A model generated the notes under the pieces. It was not told the origin of the DNA. It searched no databases and saw nothing but the letters and a program-made list of their open reading frames with translations. From RCIO01 sp965232405 (GTDB lineage Bacteria > Pseudomonadota > Alphaproteobacteria > Rhizobiales > Rhizobiaceae), in NCBI GenBank assembly GCA_965232405.1, contig OZ246966.1, forward strand, positions 186,001 to 250,000: DNA of 64,000 nucleotides, read 5' to 3'. Both the position numbers and the translations under genes were made by a program. Every line of letters starts with the position of its first letter. The first letter of the stretch is position 1. This document shows positions 51,360 through 61,060 of this stretch, piece by piece.

Positions 51360-54155
51360 ATGACGCTACCCTTCGCCAACAGGCATATCGGCCCCGGCCC
51401 GCAGGACACCCGGGCAATGCTGAACACGCTCGGCATGACGTCCCTCGACGCGCTGATTTCGCAGACGGTGCCCAATTCGATCAGGCTCGACCGTGCGCTC
51501 GACCTTCCCGACGCCGCCTCCGAAGCCGAGGCATTGGAAGAGCTGTCCGCCATCATGGCGCGCAACACCGTGGCGAAGAGCTTCATCGGTGCGGGTTATC
51601 ACGGCGTGCATGTGCCTCCGGTGATTCAGCGCAACATGTTTGAGAACCCGGCCTGGTACACGGCCTACACGCCATACCAGTCCGAGATCAGCCAGGGGCG
51701 GCTGGAAATGCTGTTCCACTTCCAGACGCTTGTCGCGGAATTGACCGGCCTGCCGGTGGCGTCGGCCTCTTTGCTGGATGAGGCAACGGCCGTGGCCGAG
51801 GCGATGGGCATCGCCGTGCGCCATCATCGCAGCAAACGGAACCGCATCGTGCTGGCGGGCGAACTCCATCCGCAAACGCTCGACGTGTTGAAGACACGTG
51901 CAGAACCGATTGAAATTATGATTGATTCCGGTTCGGTCGATGAGACGGCGGCAGCGCTGATCGTGCCCTGGCCGGATACGTTTGGTGTTTATCACGACCA
52001 CGCAGAAGCGATCGCCAAGGCGCGCGAAAACGACGTGGTGGTGGTCTTCGTCGCGGACCCGCTGGCGCTCACGCTTTCCGAACCGCCGGCAAATCTCGGC
52101 GCCGACATCGCCGTCGGCTCCATGCAGCGTTTCGGCGTGCCGATGGGATATGGCGGCCCGCATGCCGCCTATTGCGCCGTATCGGAGCGACTGACGCGGC
52201 TCATGCCCGGCCGCCTCGTCGGCCAGTCGGTCGACGCGCATGGCAGGCCGGGTTACCGCCTCGCGCTGCAGACCCGCGAACAGCACATTCGCCGCGACAA
52301 GGCGACCTCGAACATCTGCACCGCGCAGGCGCTGCTGGCCAATATGGCCGCCGCCTATGCCGTCTGGCACGGCCCGGAAGGGCTGCAGGCAATTGCGGAC
52401 CGCATTCACGGGCTTGCAGCCCGCTTCGCTGCCGCACTCTCCAGTGCAGGTGTGGAAATCGCTGGCTCGGCGCGTTTCGATACGGTGTCAGTCGCTGTTT
52501 CAGGCAATGCTCGTTCAATCGCCGCCGAGGCGGAAAAGACCGGTCGGCTGTTGCGTTTGATCGACGACAACACGCTCGGTATCACATTCGACGAAACCTC
52601 CACCGAAGACGATCTGGCCGCCTTGTGCGATCTGTTCGGCGCGAAAGCCCCGGCAGAGGCCTCCCGCGCCATTCCAGGTGCACCACGGGACGCGGCGCAT
52701 TTCCTCACCCAACCGGTATTCCACGAAAACCGATCCGAGACCGACATGATGCGCTTCCTGCGTCGGCTGGCCGACAAGGATCTGGCGCTGGACCGGGCCA
52801 TGATCCCGCTGGGTTCGTGCACGATGAAGCTCAACGCGGCAGCCGAAATGCAGCCGGTGAGTTGGCCGGGCGTTGCCGGTCTGCACCCGTTTGCGCCGGC
52901 CGAGCACGCTGCAGGCTACCGCCAGATGACGGATCAGCTTGAGGCGTGGCTGGCCGAAATCACCGGCTTCGACGTCGTATCGCTTCAGCCCAATGCCGGC
53001 AGTCAGGGCGAATATGCCGGCCTTCTGGCGATCCGCGCATGGCACCGGGCGAATGGCGATACCGGTCGCACGGTCTGCCTCATCCCCTCCTCCGCGCATG
53101 GCACCAACCCCGCCAGCGCCATCATGGCCGGCCTCGACGTGGTGGTGGTGAAATGCACCGACGAAGGCGACATCGACGTCGACGACCTCAGCGCCAAGGC
53201 CGCGGAACACGCAGACCGCCTCGCGGCGCTGATGATCACCTACCCATCGACGCACGGCGTCTTTGAGGAAGGCGTCCGCGACATCTGCAAGATCGTCCAC
53301 GATCACGGAGGACAGGTCTATCTCGATGGCGCGAACCTGAATGCGCTGGTCGGGCTGGCGCGTCCGGGCGATCTCGGCGCCGATGTCTGCCACATGAACC
53401 TGCACAAGACCTTCTGCATTCCGCATGGCGGCGGCGGGCCCGGCATCGGTCCGATCGGCGTCAAGGAACACCTGAAGCCGTTCCTGCCCGGCCATGCCGA
53501 ATGGGGCACCGAACATGCGGTTGCCGCCGCGCCATTCGGGTCTGCGTCCATCCTGCCGATCACGTGGATGTATATCCGCATGATGGGCGCGGACGGGCTG
53601 AAGCAGGCAACCGAGGTGGCGATCCTGTCGGCGAACTACGTCGCCGAGCGGCTGAAGTCGCACTATCCGGTGCTCTATCAGGGCCGCAATGGCCACGTCG
53701 CGCATGAATGCATTCTCGACACACGGGTGCTGAAGGACAGCGCCGGCGTATCGGTGGAGGACATCGCCAAGCGGCTGATCGACTACGGCTTCCACGCACC
53801 GACAATGTCATGGCCGGTGGCTGGCACACTGATGGTCGAACCCACCGAGTCGGAGCCGAAGGTGGAATTGGACCGCTTCTGCGATGCGATGATTGCGATT
53901 GCGGACGAGGCAGCGAAAGTTGCGTCGGGCGAATGGCCGAAGGATGACAATCCGCTTGCCAACGCGCCGCACGCAGCGGCAGAGGTTCTCGCCGAGGACT
54001 GGAAGCACCCCTATTCGCGGCTGGTTGCGGCCTATCCCGGCGTCGATCCGGCGACGGCTTCCAAATACTGGCCGCCTGTGTCGCGCATCGACAATGTGGC
54101 CGGCGACCGCAACCTGGTCTGCACCTGCCCGCCCATCGAGGCGCTTGCGAGCTAG
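51360..54155 (+). CDS. gcvP: Glycine dehydrogenase (decarboxylating), P protein
   Basis: A 931-residue PLP enzyme with fused N- and C-terminal halves, full length for the bacterial single-chain type. The PLP lysine is Lys683 in MNLHKTFCIPHGGGGPG, preceded by SHGTNPASA. It decarboxylates glycine and passes the aminomethyl group to GcvH. It closes the operon nine bases after gcvH; a stem-loop (54164-54182) follows. It completes the route from sarcosine-derived glycine to methylene-THF, CO2 and NH3. Confidence 0.97.
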   Translation: MTLPFANRHIGPGPQDTRAMLNTLGMTSLDALISQTVPNSIRLDRALDLPDAASEAEALEELSAIMARNTVAKSFIGAGYHGVHVPPVIQRNMFENPAWYTAYTPYQSEISQGRLEMLFHFQTLVAELTGLPVASASLLDEATAVAEAMGIAVRHHRSKRNRIVLAGELHPQTLDVLKTRAEPIEIMIDSGSVDETAAALIVPWPDTFGVYHDHAEAIAKARENDVVVVFVADPLALTLSEPPANLGADIAVGSMQRFGVPMGYGGPHAAYCAVSERLTRLMPGRLVGQSVDAHGRPGYRLALQTREQHIRRDKATSNICTAQALLANMAAAYAVWHGPEGLQAIADRIHGLAARFAAALSSAGVEIAGSARFDTVSVAVSGNARSIAAEAEKTGRLLRLIDDNTLGITFDETSTEDDLAALCDLFGAKAPAEASRAIPGAPRDAAHFLTQPVFHENRSETDMMRFLRRLADKDLALDRAMIPLGSCTMKLNAAAEMQPVSWPGVAGLHPFAPAEHAAGYRQMTDQLEAWLAEITGFDVVSLQPNAGSQGEYAGLLAIRAWHRANGDTGRTVCLIPSSAHGTNPASAIMAGLDVVVVKCTDEGDIDVDDLSAKAAEHADRLAALMITYPSTHGVFEEGVRDICKIVHDHGGQVYLDGANLNALVGLARPGDLGADVCHMNLHKTFCIPHGGGGPGIGPIGVKEHLKPFLPGHAEWGTEHAVAAAPFGSASILPITWMYIRMMGADGLKQATEVAILSANYVAERLKSHYPVLYQGRNGHVAHECILDTRVLKDSAGVSVEDIAKRLIDYGFHAPTMSWPVAGTLMVEPTESEPKVELDRFCDAMIAIADEAAKVASGEWPKDDNPLANAPHAAAEVLAEDWKHPYSRLVAAYPGVDPATASKYWPPVSRIDNVAGDRNLVCTCPPIEALAS

Positions 54156-54163
54156 AACGGATT

Positions 54164-54182
54164 GGCGGCGGCGTTTGCCGCC
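54164..54182. terminator. Bidirectional stem-loop between gcvP and the TPR gene
   Basis: GGCGGC (54164-54169) and GCCGCC (54177-54182) pair around a seven-base loop in the 28-base gap between convergent stops. No T-run follows gcvP, so it is at best a moderate terminator. Confidence 0.5.
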
Positions 54183-54183
54183 G

Positions 54184-54645
54184 TCAGCTCTTCTTCAGAA
54201 GTTCCAGATTGGCGTCGACAATGGTCTTGTCGGTCAGGCCTCCGCGCGCTTCCAGAAGCAGCTTCTTGGCCTTCTTCCGGTCCCCGCGCAGATAGTGCGA
54301 ATAGCCCATATTGTTGACGATCTGCGGCCGGCGGCCGGCAATGTCGAGCAGTTGCTCATAGGCCCGGTCGGCAAAATCGAAGCGGCCAAGCTGGTCATAG
54401 GCCGCTGCCAGCCCCATCCAGGCTTCGGCATTCGAAGCGCGCAGTTCGACCGCCTTGCGGAAATGTTTCTCCGCCAGGCCGAAATTGCCGTCGTCGAACT
54501 GCTGCTTGCCAACAGCCAGATCTTCAGCGCTTGGATCACGCGACTGACCCAGCGCAGTTGTCTGCATGGTGTCGACGGATGCCGATTGGCAGCCCGATAT
54601 GGCGAGCGCCGCGGCGAGCACGCCCAGCGCGAGAATGCGCTTCAT
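54184..54645 (-). CDS. TPR lipoprotein at the end of the tad/cpa locus (TadD-like)
   Basis: A 153-residue protein with a lipoprotein signal (core LAVGVLAAALAISG-type hydrophobic stretch, lipobox ISGC) and about three TPR units between residues 45 and 150 (AEKHFRKAVELRASNAEAWMGLAAAYDQLGRFDFA is the clearest). It resembles TadD, the pilotin-like periplasmic TPR protein for the secretin. It follows tadC with a 153-base gap. I took the second ATG at 54645, which has GAGGGG at better distance than 54651. Confidence 0.85.
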   Translation of the reverse strand: MKRILALGVLAAALAISGCQSASVDTMQTTALGQSRDPSAEDLAVGKQQFDDGNFGLAEKHFRKAVELRASNAEAWMGLAAAYDQLGRFDFADRAYEQLLDIAGRRPQIVNNMGYSHYLRGDRKKAKKLLLEARGGLTDKTIVDANLELLKKS

Positions 54646-54734
54646 GATCATTGCCCCTCTTGTCTGACCGCGGACGCAGGTTGCGATCAGGCATCACCCT
54701 AGCAGCCGCGTTTTAAGGACCGGTGGCCTGTATC

Positions 54735-54748
54735 GCTCAAATTTGAGC
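54735..54748. promoter_or_regulatory. Perfect palindrome between tadC and the TPR gene
   Basis: GCTCAAATTTGAGC at 54735-54748 is fully self-complementary, inside an AT-richer patch 90 bases ahead of the TPR gene start. It could be an operator; no regulator is assigned. Confidence 0.35.
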
Positions 54749-54798
54749 CATCTGCCGGCCGGTAAATTTGTTTAATTACAGATGATTAGGCAGGTGCG

Positions 54799-55761
54799 TC
54801 AGTTGCCGGCGGTCATCTTGACGACAACCGGAATGACGGCGACCATCATCACGACCGGCAGGATGCAGACCGTCACCGGCACCGACATCTTGGCCGGCAG
54901 CGCGTGAGCCTTTTCCTCCGCGAGCGACATGCGTTTGTGGCGCATCTCTTCCGAAAAGACCCTGAGCGCGCCCGACAGGCTGGTGCCCAGTTCGCGCGAC
55001 TGCTGGAGCAGCGTCGCGAAGGAGCGAACCTCTTCCAGGCTGAGCCGGTCGGCGAGCGACTTGAGAGAATCGTCGAGGCCCCGCCCCGCCCGCAATTCGA
55101 TCGAGACCAGTTGCAGGTTCTGCGCCAGCGCCGGATAGGTCAATTGGAGTTCGCGCGACACGCGTTCGATCGCCGCTTCCATGCTCATGCCCGCGTCGGA
55201 GCAAACGATCATCAGATCCATGAAATCGGGAAAGCCGTTGCGGTATTCGCGCATGCGCGCAGCCACGATGCGCGAAAGCGCAAGGCCCGGCACGAAATAG
55301 CCGGCGGCACCCAGCATGCCGACGAAGATCCATCGGCTCATGGCCGAAGCGTCGCCACCAAACAGTGCGACCACCACAAATGCAGCCGCCCCGCAGATGG
55401 CCAGCGACACGAACCGGATGAGAAAGAACGTGCCGATCGCGCCTGGATCGAGAAAGCCCGCCTGAATGAGCTTGAGCCTCAGCCGCGCAACGTTCTCCGG
55501 GTCGGATTTGGCGTAGAAGTCCTGTGCGGTCCGGGCCGCGCGGGCGCGCACTGCATCGGTGTTGCGCTTTGAGTTGGCTCCACCGGACTTCGCTTCTTTC
55601 TTCGGCTCGATCCTCAGGCGGCGCTTTGCGTCGGCCCGCGCATCGCCGCCGGTCAGCAATGGCCAGGCGATCGCGCCGCCGCCAAGCAGTAGCAGGGCCA
55701 GAGCGGTCGGCACCAGGAAGGACGGCTCGAACCCGCCGAGAATGTTGGCGAAGACTTCCAT
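54799..55761 (-). CDS. tadC: Type II secretion F-family platform protein TadC
   Basis: A 320-residue inner-membrane protein with the T2SSF domain (about 155-300; FPDFMDLMIVCSDAGMSMEAAIERVSREL is the core start) and flanking membrane segments. With TadB it forms the platform on which CpaF works to assemble Flp pili. It starts two bases after the tadB stop. Tad order matches the usual cpaF-tadB-tadC layout. Confidence 0.93.
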   Translation of the reverse strand: MEVFANILGGFEPSFLVPTALALLLLGGGAIAWPLLTGGDARADAKRRLRIEPKKEAKSGGANSKRNTDAVRARAARTAQDFYAKSDPENVARLRLKLIQAGFLDPGAIGTFFLIRFVSLAICGAAAFVVVALFGGDASAMSRWIFVGMLGAAGYFVPGLALSRIVAARMREYRNGFPDFMDLMIVCSDAGMSMEAAIERVSRELQLTYPALAQNLQLVSIELRAGRGLDDSLKSLADRLSLEEVRSFATLLQQSRELGTSLSGALRVFSEEMRHKRMSLAEEKAHALPAKMSVPVTVCILPVVMMVAVIPVVVKMTAGN

Positions 55762-55762
55762 G

Positions 55763-56716
55763 TCAGAACCTGAAATTCGCCATCTTGAACATCGCGGCAT
55801 TGCCGATCAGAAGCCAGGCGATGGCGCCGCCCAGCATGTACCAGGTGAGCGGCTTGTCCCATACGCCGCCATAAAATTGCGGCATCAGCACCATCAGGCC
55901 GACCATCAGCAGCACAGGAACGGCGCTGAGGATGTAGGCGGAAATCCGGCCTTCGGTCGAAATCGCTCGCACCTTGCGCCTGAGCTTGCCGCGCTCACGG
56001 ATGACCTTGGACAATCCGTCGAGGATTTCGCGCAGGTTGCCGCCTGTCGTGCTCTGGATGGACACCGCCGTGACGAAGAGCGGCAGGTCTTCGTGCCCGA
56101 CGCGTTCAAACATGCTGCCCAATGCCGACACGAGATCGGAACCGTAGGTCACCTCGTCGGCAACCACGCCGAATTCCGTGCCGATGGGATCCGGCATTTC
56201 GCGCGCAACCATCGCGATGGCCACCGGCACCGGATGACCGGCCTTGAGGCTGCGGGTAATCAGTTCCAGCGCCTCGGGAAGCTGCATGCCGAACTTCTTG
56301 TGCCGGCGCTTGCGCATCGACCGCAGCACCATCACCGGCAGGATGAGGCAGAGAACGAGCCCGACCAGCAGAGCAATCGGCACCGACAGCCCGAGCACGA
56401 TGGCGGCCAGGCCCAGTGCAAGACCGATTGCGCTGGTCATAACCAGAAAGCGCGGCAACGGCATGGTCAGGCCGGACTGGGTACGCAGCGCGCGCAGCCC
56501 CTGCAGCGAGAAGGCGCTGTGTCCGTCTTCCAGGCCGCGCTCCTTGCGCAGCTGGATCAGCACCTGCTCCTGGGTGAGTTTCCTCTCCTGCAGCTTCATG
56601 CGGCGGTTGATCGCCTGCCGCTTGTCGCGGTTGCCCGAATAGAGCAGGAAAATCGCTTCCGCGATCATGATGCCGGCCAGCGCCGCACCGCCATAGACGA
56701 GCCAGATCGCGCTCAC
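55763..56716 (-). CDS. tadB: Type II secretion F-family platform protein TadB
   Basis: A 317-residue inner-membrane protein with a T2SSF domain (about 150-280; LPEALELITRSLKAGHPVPVAIAMVAREMPDPIG, of which the helical core is diagnostic) and membrane segments at both ends. It begins four bases past the cpaF stop and stops two bases before tadC, so the genes are coupled. Confidence 0.93.
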   Translation of the reverse strand: MSAIWLVYGGAALAGIMIAEAIFLLYSGNRDKRQAINRRMKLQERKLTQEQVLIQLRKERGLEDGHSAFSLQGLRALRTQSGLTMPLPRFLVMTSAIGLALGLAAIVLGLSVPIALLVGLVLCLILPVMVLRSMRKRRHKKFGMQLPEALELITRSLKAGHPVPVAIAMVAREMPDPIGTEFGVVADEVTYGSDLVSALGSMFERVGHEDLPLFVTAVSIQSTTGGNLREILDGLSKVIRERGKLRRKVRAISTEGRISAYILSAVPVLLMVGLMVLMPQFYGGVWDKPLTWYMLGGAIAWLLIGNAAMFKMANFRF

Positions 56717-56720
56717 GCCG

Positions 56721-58154
56721 CTACTCCTGCGGCCTGCCGGGATCGAAATATTTGCCCGGAAATTCGATGCCCATAGCCTTCAGATCATCAAGGAAGCGCG
56801 GGCGCATGCCCGTCGCCTCGAAATGACCAAGTACCTTGCCGTCGCCATCGGTACCGGTGCGTCGGAAGGTGAAGATCTCCTGCATCTGGATGATGTCGCC
56901 TTCCATGCCGGTGACTTCGGCGACGCTCGTCACCTTGCGCCGGCCATCCGACAGGCGGGTGAGCTGCACGATCAGATCGATGGCGCTCGAAATCTGGCTG
57001 CGGATCGACGAGACGGTCATTGGCATGCCGGTCATGCCGAGCATTTGTTCAAGCCGCCCGATCGCGTCACGCGGCGTGTTGGCGTGAATGGTCGCCATCG
57101 ATCCTTCATGGCCCGTATTCATGGCCTGAAGCATGTCGAATGCCTCCTCACCGCGGCACTCGCCGAGGATGACCCTGTCCGGCCGCATACGCAGTGCATT
57201 CTTGACCAGATCGCGCTGCCGGATTTCCCCATGACCTTCAATATTGGCCGGCCTTGTTTCCATGCGCGCCACATGCGGCTGCTGCAGCTGCAATTCGGCT
57301 GCGTCCTCGATGGTGATGAGGCGCTCGTCTTCGGGAATGAAGGCCGAAAGCGCATTGAGCATCGTGGTCTTGCCGGTGCCGGTACCGCCCGAGATGATCG
57401 TCGTCTTGCGGGCATGAACGGCAGCCGCCAGCACTTCGGCCATTTCGTTGGTCAGCGCGCCGAACTCCACCAGCTTGTGCAGTCCCAGCTTGTTCTTGGA
57501 AAACTTGCGGATCGAGACCAGCGGCCCGTCCACGCCAACCGGCCGGATCGCCGCGTTGAAGCGCGATCCGTCGAGCATGCGGGCATCGACCATCGGCTGC
57601 GATTCATCCACGCGCCGGCCGACAGCGGCAACGATCTTGCTGATCACCCTCAGCAGATGCGCCTCGTCCTTGAAGGGCACATGCACCTGCTGCAGCTTGC
57701 CGTGCCGCTCCACGAAACAGTTTTCGTGGCCGTTGATCAGGATGTCGTTGATCGACGGGTCCTTGAGCAGCGGCTCCAGCGGACCAAGCCCCACCATCTC
57801 GTCGACAATGTCGTCCACAAGTGCATCGAGCTCGGCAACGTTGATCGCCAGCCGCTCCTCGCGCGTCTTTTCCGACACGAAATCATGCACCTGGCGGCGC
57901 ATTTCTTCGCGCGGCAGCTTCTCGAGTGCGACGAGGTTGATTTCCTCGATCAGCATGCGGTGCAGCCGCACCCGCGCGTCGAGCACGCGATTGTTGGCCT
58001 TGTCCTTGGATTTGTCCGCGGCAGGCTGCGTTTCGGCCCTTCGCGGCAGAGGGATCGTAACCGCAGCCGCGTCCGTGCCATTGGCGGCGGCCCCGCCGGG
58101 CGGTGGCGCAGGTGTCAGTGGCTGCTCGCGCAGTGTGGAGAACCGGCTGCTCAT
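56721..58154 (-). CDS. cpaF: Pilus assembly ATPase CpaF (TadA)
   Basis: A 477-residue VirB11-type traffic ATPase. The Walker A loop is GGTGTGKTT near residues 253-261; Walker B and the Asp/His boxes follow (LVKNALRMRPDRVILGECRGEEAFDMLQAMNTGHEGSMATIHAN, of which ECRGEE and TGHEGS are diagnostic). It powers Flp pilus assembly. The first ~70 residues are low-complexity. It overlaps cpaE by four bases. Confidence 0.96.
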   Translation of the reverse strand: MSSRFSTLREQPLTPAPPPGGAAANGTDAAAVTIPLPRRAETQPAADKSKDKANNRVLDARVRLHRMLIEEINLVALEKLPREEMRRQVHDFVSEKTREERLAINVAELDALVDDIVDEMVGLGPLEPLLKDPSINDILINGHENCFVERHGKLQQVHVPFKDEAHLLRVISKIVAAVGRRVDESQPMVDARMLDGSRFNAAIRPVGVDGPLVSIRKFSKNKLGLHKLVEFGALTNEMAEVLAAAVHARKTTIISGGTGTGKTTMLNALSAFIPEDERLITIEDAAELQLQQPHVARMETRPANIEGHGEIRQRDLVKNALRMRPDRVILGECRGEEAFDMLQAMNTGHEGSMATIHANTPRDAIGRLEQMLGMTGMPMTVSSIRSQISSAIDLIVQLTRLSDGRRKVTSVAEVTGMEGDIIQMQEIFTFRRTGTDGDGKVLGHFEATGMRPRFLDDLKAMGIEFPGKYFDPGRPQE

Positions 58155-59350
58155 GCCGACTTCCTGAACAGGCCGAAGAGCGAGCGGCGCCCCCGTCCCT
58201 GCGCGGCTTCCTCGTCGGGCAGAATGATGCGTTTCAAGTCGCGGATCACATTGGCGTCGCCATCCACATCGTGCAGCGGCACGCCGCGATCGACGGCCTC
58301 GCGCACCAGCTTGTAGTTGTTGGCGATACCACCGGCGAACTGATCGCCGAGAATTTCCTCAACGTCGGCCTGCTTGATGCCACTGTCGAACCGCTTCTGC
58401 TCGAAACGGTTGACGATGACCGCAGGCTTGACCTGCTTTTGCGTCGTTTCCGAAATGGCGTTCACCAGCCGCTGCGTCTGGCGCAGGCAAGGAACCGTCA
58501 TTTCCGCAACGATATAGAGCTTGTTGGTGCCAAGCAGCACGGTCTCCGTCCACGGAAACCAGGTGCGCGGCATGTCGATGATGACATTGTCGAAATAGGC
58601 GGAAACGAGATCGAGCATGCGGATCACCACATCGGTGTCGAAAGTCCGCATTTCTGTCGGCTTCACGGGCGCTGCCAGCACGCATAGCCCGCTCTCATGC
58701 TTCGACAGCATCACGTCCAGAAGCTGACGGTCGAGCCGCTCCGGCTTGTTCTCGATCTCGGTGATGTCGAAGCGCGGCTCGAGATCCAGATATTCCGCGC
58801 AGGCGCCCTGTTGAAGATTGAGATCGACCACGCAGGTCGAAGCGCCCCGGGTGATCGAGCGATGCAATTGGAACGCCGTCTCGACAGCGAGCGTGGTGTT
58901 GCCGACTCCGCCTGCCGCCGGCATGAAGGTATAGACCTGTGCCTCCTGATTGCTCTCGCGCCCCGGGCCCTGAAGCACCCGGATGCAGGAGCGCACCAGA
59001 TCGGCGGTGCTGATCGGCTTGACCAGAAAATCGGCTACCTTGAGCTGCACCAGGATGCGAACCGCCGCAGCATCGAATTCCTTGGTGACGACGATGATGG
59101 GCGCCCGCCCCTCCATTCGCCGGATGACCCGCTGAAGCGCTTCGATCTCATCCAGCCTGGATGCATCCATGTCGACGATTGCAGCGGCGCATTCCGCGCC
59201 CTGCAACTCGCCGCGCAACTCCCCAACGCCCTTCTCGATCGTGTCGAGGCTGACCTTGTCGGACGCCGTGAAGGCGGCGTGCGTTTCACGCGCAAACGCC
59301 TTGTCGGGCGTGACCAAAATGATGCGCCGCGGCTTGTTGTCTTCGCTCAT
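58151..59350 (-). CDS. cpaE: Pilus localisation protein CpaE (TadZ)
   Basis: The 399-residue protein has a receiver-like N-terminal domain (about 10-125, lacking a clear phosphoacceptor set) and a MinD/ParA-like ATPase (about 138-390). The P-loop reads PAAGGVGNTT, with Asn where ParA proteins have Lys, a variant form common in TadZ proteins. It directs the pilus machine to its site in the cell. It overlaps cpaF by four bases. Confidence 0.93.
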   Translation of the reverse strand: MSEDNKPRRIILVTPDKAFARETHAAFTASDKVSLDTIEKGVGELRGELQGAECAAAIVDMDASRLDEIEALQRVIRRMEGRAPIIVVTKEFDAAAVRILVQLKVADFLVKPISTADLVRSCIRVLQGPGRESNQEAQVYTFMPAAGGVGNTTLAVETAFQLHRSITRGASTCVVDLNLQQGACAEYLDLEPRFDITEIENKPERLDRQLLDVMLSKHESGLCVLAAPVKPTEMRTFDTDVVIRMLDLVSAYFDNVIIDMPRTWFPWTETVLLGTNKLYIVAEMTVPCLRQTQRLVNAISETTQKQVKPAVIVNRFEQKRFDSGIKQADVEEILGDQFAGGIANNYKLVREAVDRGVPLHDVDGDANVIRDLKRIILPDEEAAQGRGRRSLFGLFRKSA

Positions 59351-59359
59351 CGATGTGTC

Positions 59360-59626
59360 TCAGGGCTTCGCATCGGACGCATCGCTGCCGCCGTCGTCGG
59401 ACGCGCCGGTCGACTCGACCCGCCACGGGCGCTCATGCGGTGTTTCGAGATCAGTCTCGTGCACGCCGTACTGCCACGGGTCGACCATCTGCAGCACGGT
59501 GTTGGCGCGGATAGCGTTGCCCGCGTAGCTGGTCACGCCTTCATGATGCAGCGTTTCGCTGGTCGAACAGCCGGCGAAAATCGCCACGACGGGAAGCGCT
59601 ACAAGGCTCGTTGCAAGTTTGCCCAT
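59360..59626 (-). CDS. Small lipoprotein in the CpaD position, 88 aa
   Basis: An 88-residue protein with a lipoprotein signal (LVALPVVAIFAGCS, Cys at residue 20) and a short acidic mature part. It lies between cpaC and cpaE, exactly where cpaD lies in related loci, but is far shorter than CpaD (about 220 aa). It could be a truncated or unrelated replacement that helps the secretin. No motif beyond the lipobox is recognised. Confidence 0.65.
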   Translation of the reverse strand: MGKLATSLVALPVVAIFAGCSTSETLHHEGVTSYAGNAIRANTVLQMVDPWQYGVHETDLETPHERPWRVESTGASDDGGSDASDAKP

Positions 59627-59635
59627 GTCAATCGC

Positions 59636-61042
59636 CTAGTTGAGATCGAGATAGTGGCCGAAGCCGCGCGCCGGACGGACCGTGCCGCCCTTGCCGCGGT
59701 TGAGCTGCGAAACGCGCAGCTCCTCGCGGTCGCCGAGAAAATAGTCGAGCGCCTTCGGAGCCTTGGTGTCGTCCATTGGCGTGTGAACCTTCTTCGACGG
59801 GTCGATCGGCTTCACCAGGTAAGGCGTGATGATGATCACCAGATCGGTCTCGCGCCGCTGATAGGCCTTGGACGAGAACAGGTTTCCAAGGATGGGCAGC
59901 TTGCCGAGACCGGGCAGTCGCTGCGTGCCGGTATCGTTCTGGCTTTGCAGCAGACCGGCGATCATGAAGCTCTGCCCGCTTTTCAGGTCGACCATTGTCT
60001 GCGCGCGGCGCACCACAAAGCCGGGAATGGACAGTGTGCCGACCTGATAGGAGGCAGAGGTATCGACTGACGAGACCTCGGGCTTGATGTCGAGGCTGAT
60101 CAGCCCGTCGGCCAAGACCGTGGGTGTGAACTCCAGGCTGACGCCGTATTTCTTGTACTCAACGGTGATCGTGTTTTCCGTGTTCGCCACCGGGATGGGA
60201 AACTCGCCGCCGGCCAGAAAGCTGGCCGTTTCGCCCGACCGTGCGATCAGGTTTGGCTCTGCAAGCCGGCGCGCTACGCCACGATCTTCCAGCGCCCGAA
60301 GTGCTGCGTCGATGGTGAGGCCACCCGAGGTCAGCCCGGCAATGACCGCACCCGCCGGCGCATTGGACGAGGATTGCGGGCTGGAATTGAATCCGACGCT
60401 GGAACCGCCGAACGCATAGGTGGCATTGATCTGCGTTCCAAGTTCCTGTCCGACCTGCCGGTTGATCTCGATGAAGCGCACATTGAGCTGCACCTGCTGC
60501 GACGAGGTGATGTTCACCGAATTGATGATCTCTTCCTCGCCGGAGAACCGCCTGGCGATATCCTTGGCCTTCTCGGCAGCTTGCGAGTCGTTGGCTTCGC
60601 CGGACAGAACCACACGGCCATTGGCCGAACCGACCTTGATGTTGTTGCCGGGCACCGCTTCCTGGATCGTCGTCGCCAGCCTGTCGGTATCCAGCGTCAC
60701 TTCGATGTCGAGCGTGCCGACGAGCTGCTTGTTCTCGTCAAACAGCGCGATGCCTGTCGTGCCGAGTTCGTTGCCCAGCACATAGAACGACCGGTCGGTA
60801 AGCGGATTGACGTTGGCGATATCCGGATCGCCGATGACGATCTCGTAGAATGGCGAGCTGGTGCGCACGGTGCGCGGCTTTCCCTTGGCGACCTTCACCA
60901 CCGCGTTCTTGTTGGCCGAAACCCTGACCACGTCGTTGGCCTGCGCCGGCAGCGTCAGCGCACCGGCAAACCAGGCGAAGACCAGCGCACCGATAACCAG
61001 GCGTCCAAGCGTCACCAGGAACAGAAATCCGATTTTCCCCAT
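59636..61042 (-). CDS. cpaC: Pilus secretin CpaC (RcpA)
   Basis: A 468-residue outer-membrane secretin for Flp pili. It has a signal peptide (about 1-31, ending PAQA) and an N-terminal pilus-assembly N domain (SSPFYEIVIGDPDIANVNPLTDRSFYVLGNELGTTGIALFD is the typical region). A BON-like part and the secretin core follow (about 215-430; VVRRAQTMVDLKSGQSFMIAGLLQ near its end). A TTG at 61051 would add three residues; I use the ATG at 61042. Confidence 0.95.
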   Translation of the reverse strand: MGKIGFLFLVTLGRLVIGALVFAWFAGALTLPAQANDVVRVSANKNAVVKVAKGKPRTVRTSSPFYEIVIGDPDIANVNPLTDRSFYVLGNELGTTGIALFDENKQLVGTLDIEVTLDTDRLATTIQEAVPGNNIKVGSANGRVVLSGEANDSQAAEKAKDIARRFSGEEEIINSVNITSSQQVQLNVRFIEINRQVGQELGTQINATYAFGGSSVGFNSSPQSSSNAPAGAVIAGLTSGGLTIDAALRALEDRGVARRLAEPNLIARSGETASFLAGGEFPIPVANTENTITVEYKKYGVSLEFTPTVLADGLISLDIKPEVSSVDTSASYQVGTLSIPGFVVRRAQTMVDLKSGQSFMIAGLLQSQNDTGTQRLPGLGKLPILGNLFSSKAYQRRETDLVIIITPYLVKPIDPSKKVHTPMDDTKAPKALDYFLGDREELRVSQLNRGKGGTVRPARGFGHYLDLN

Positions 61043-61060
61043 CGCCCCCAACTCCAGCCG

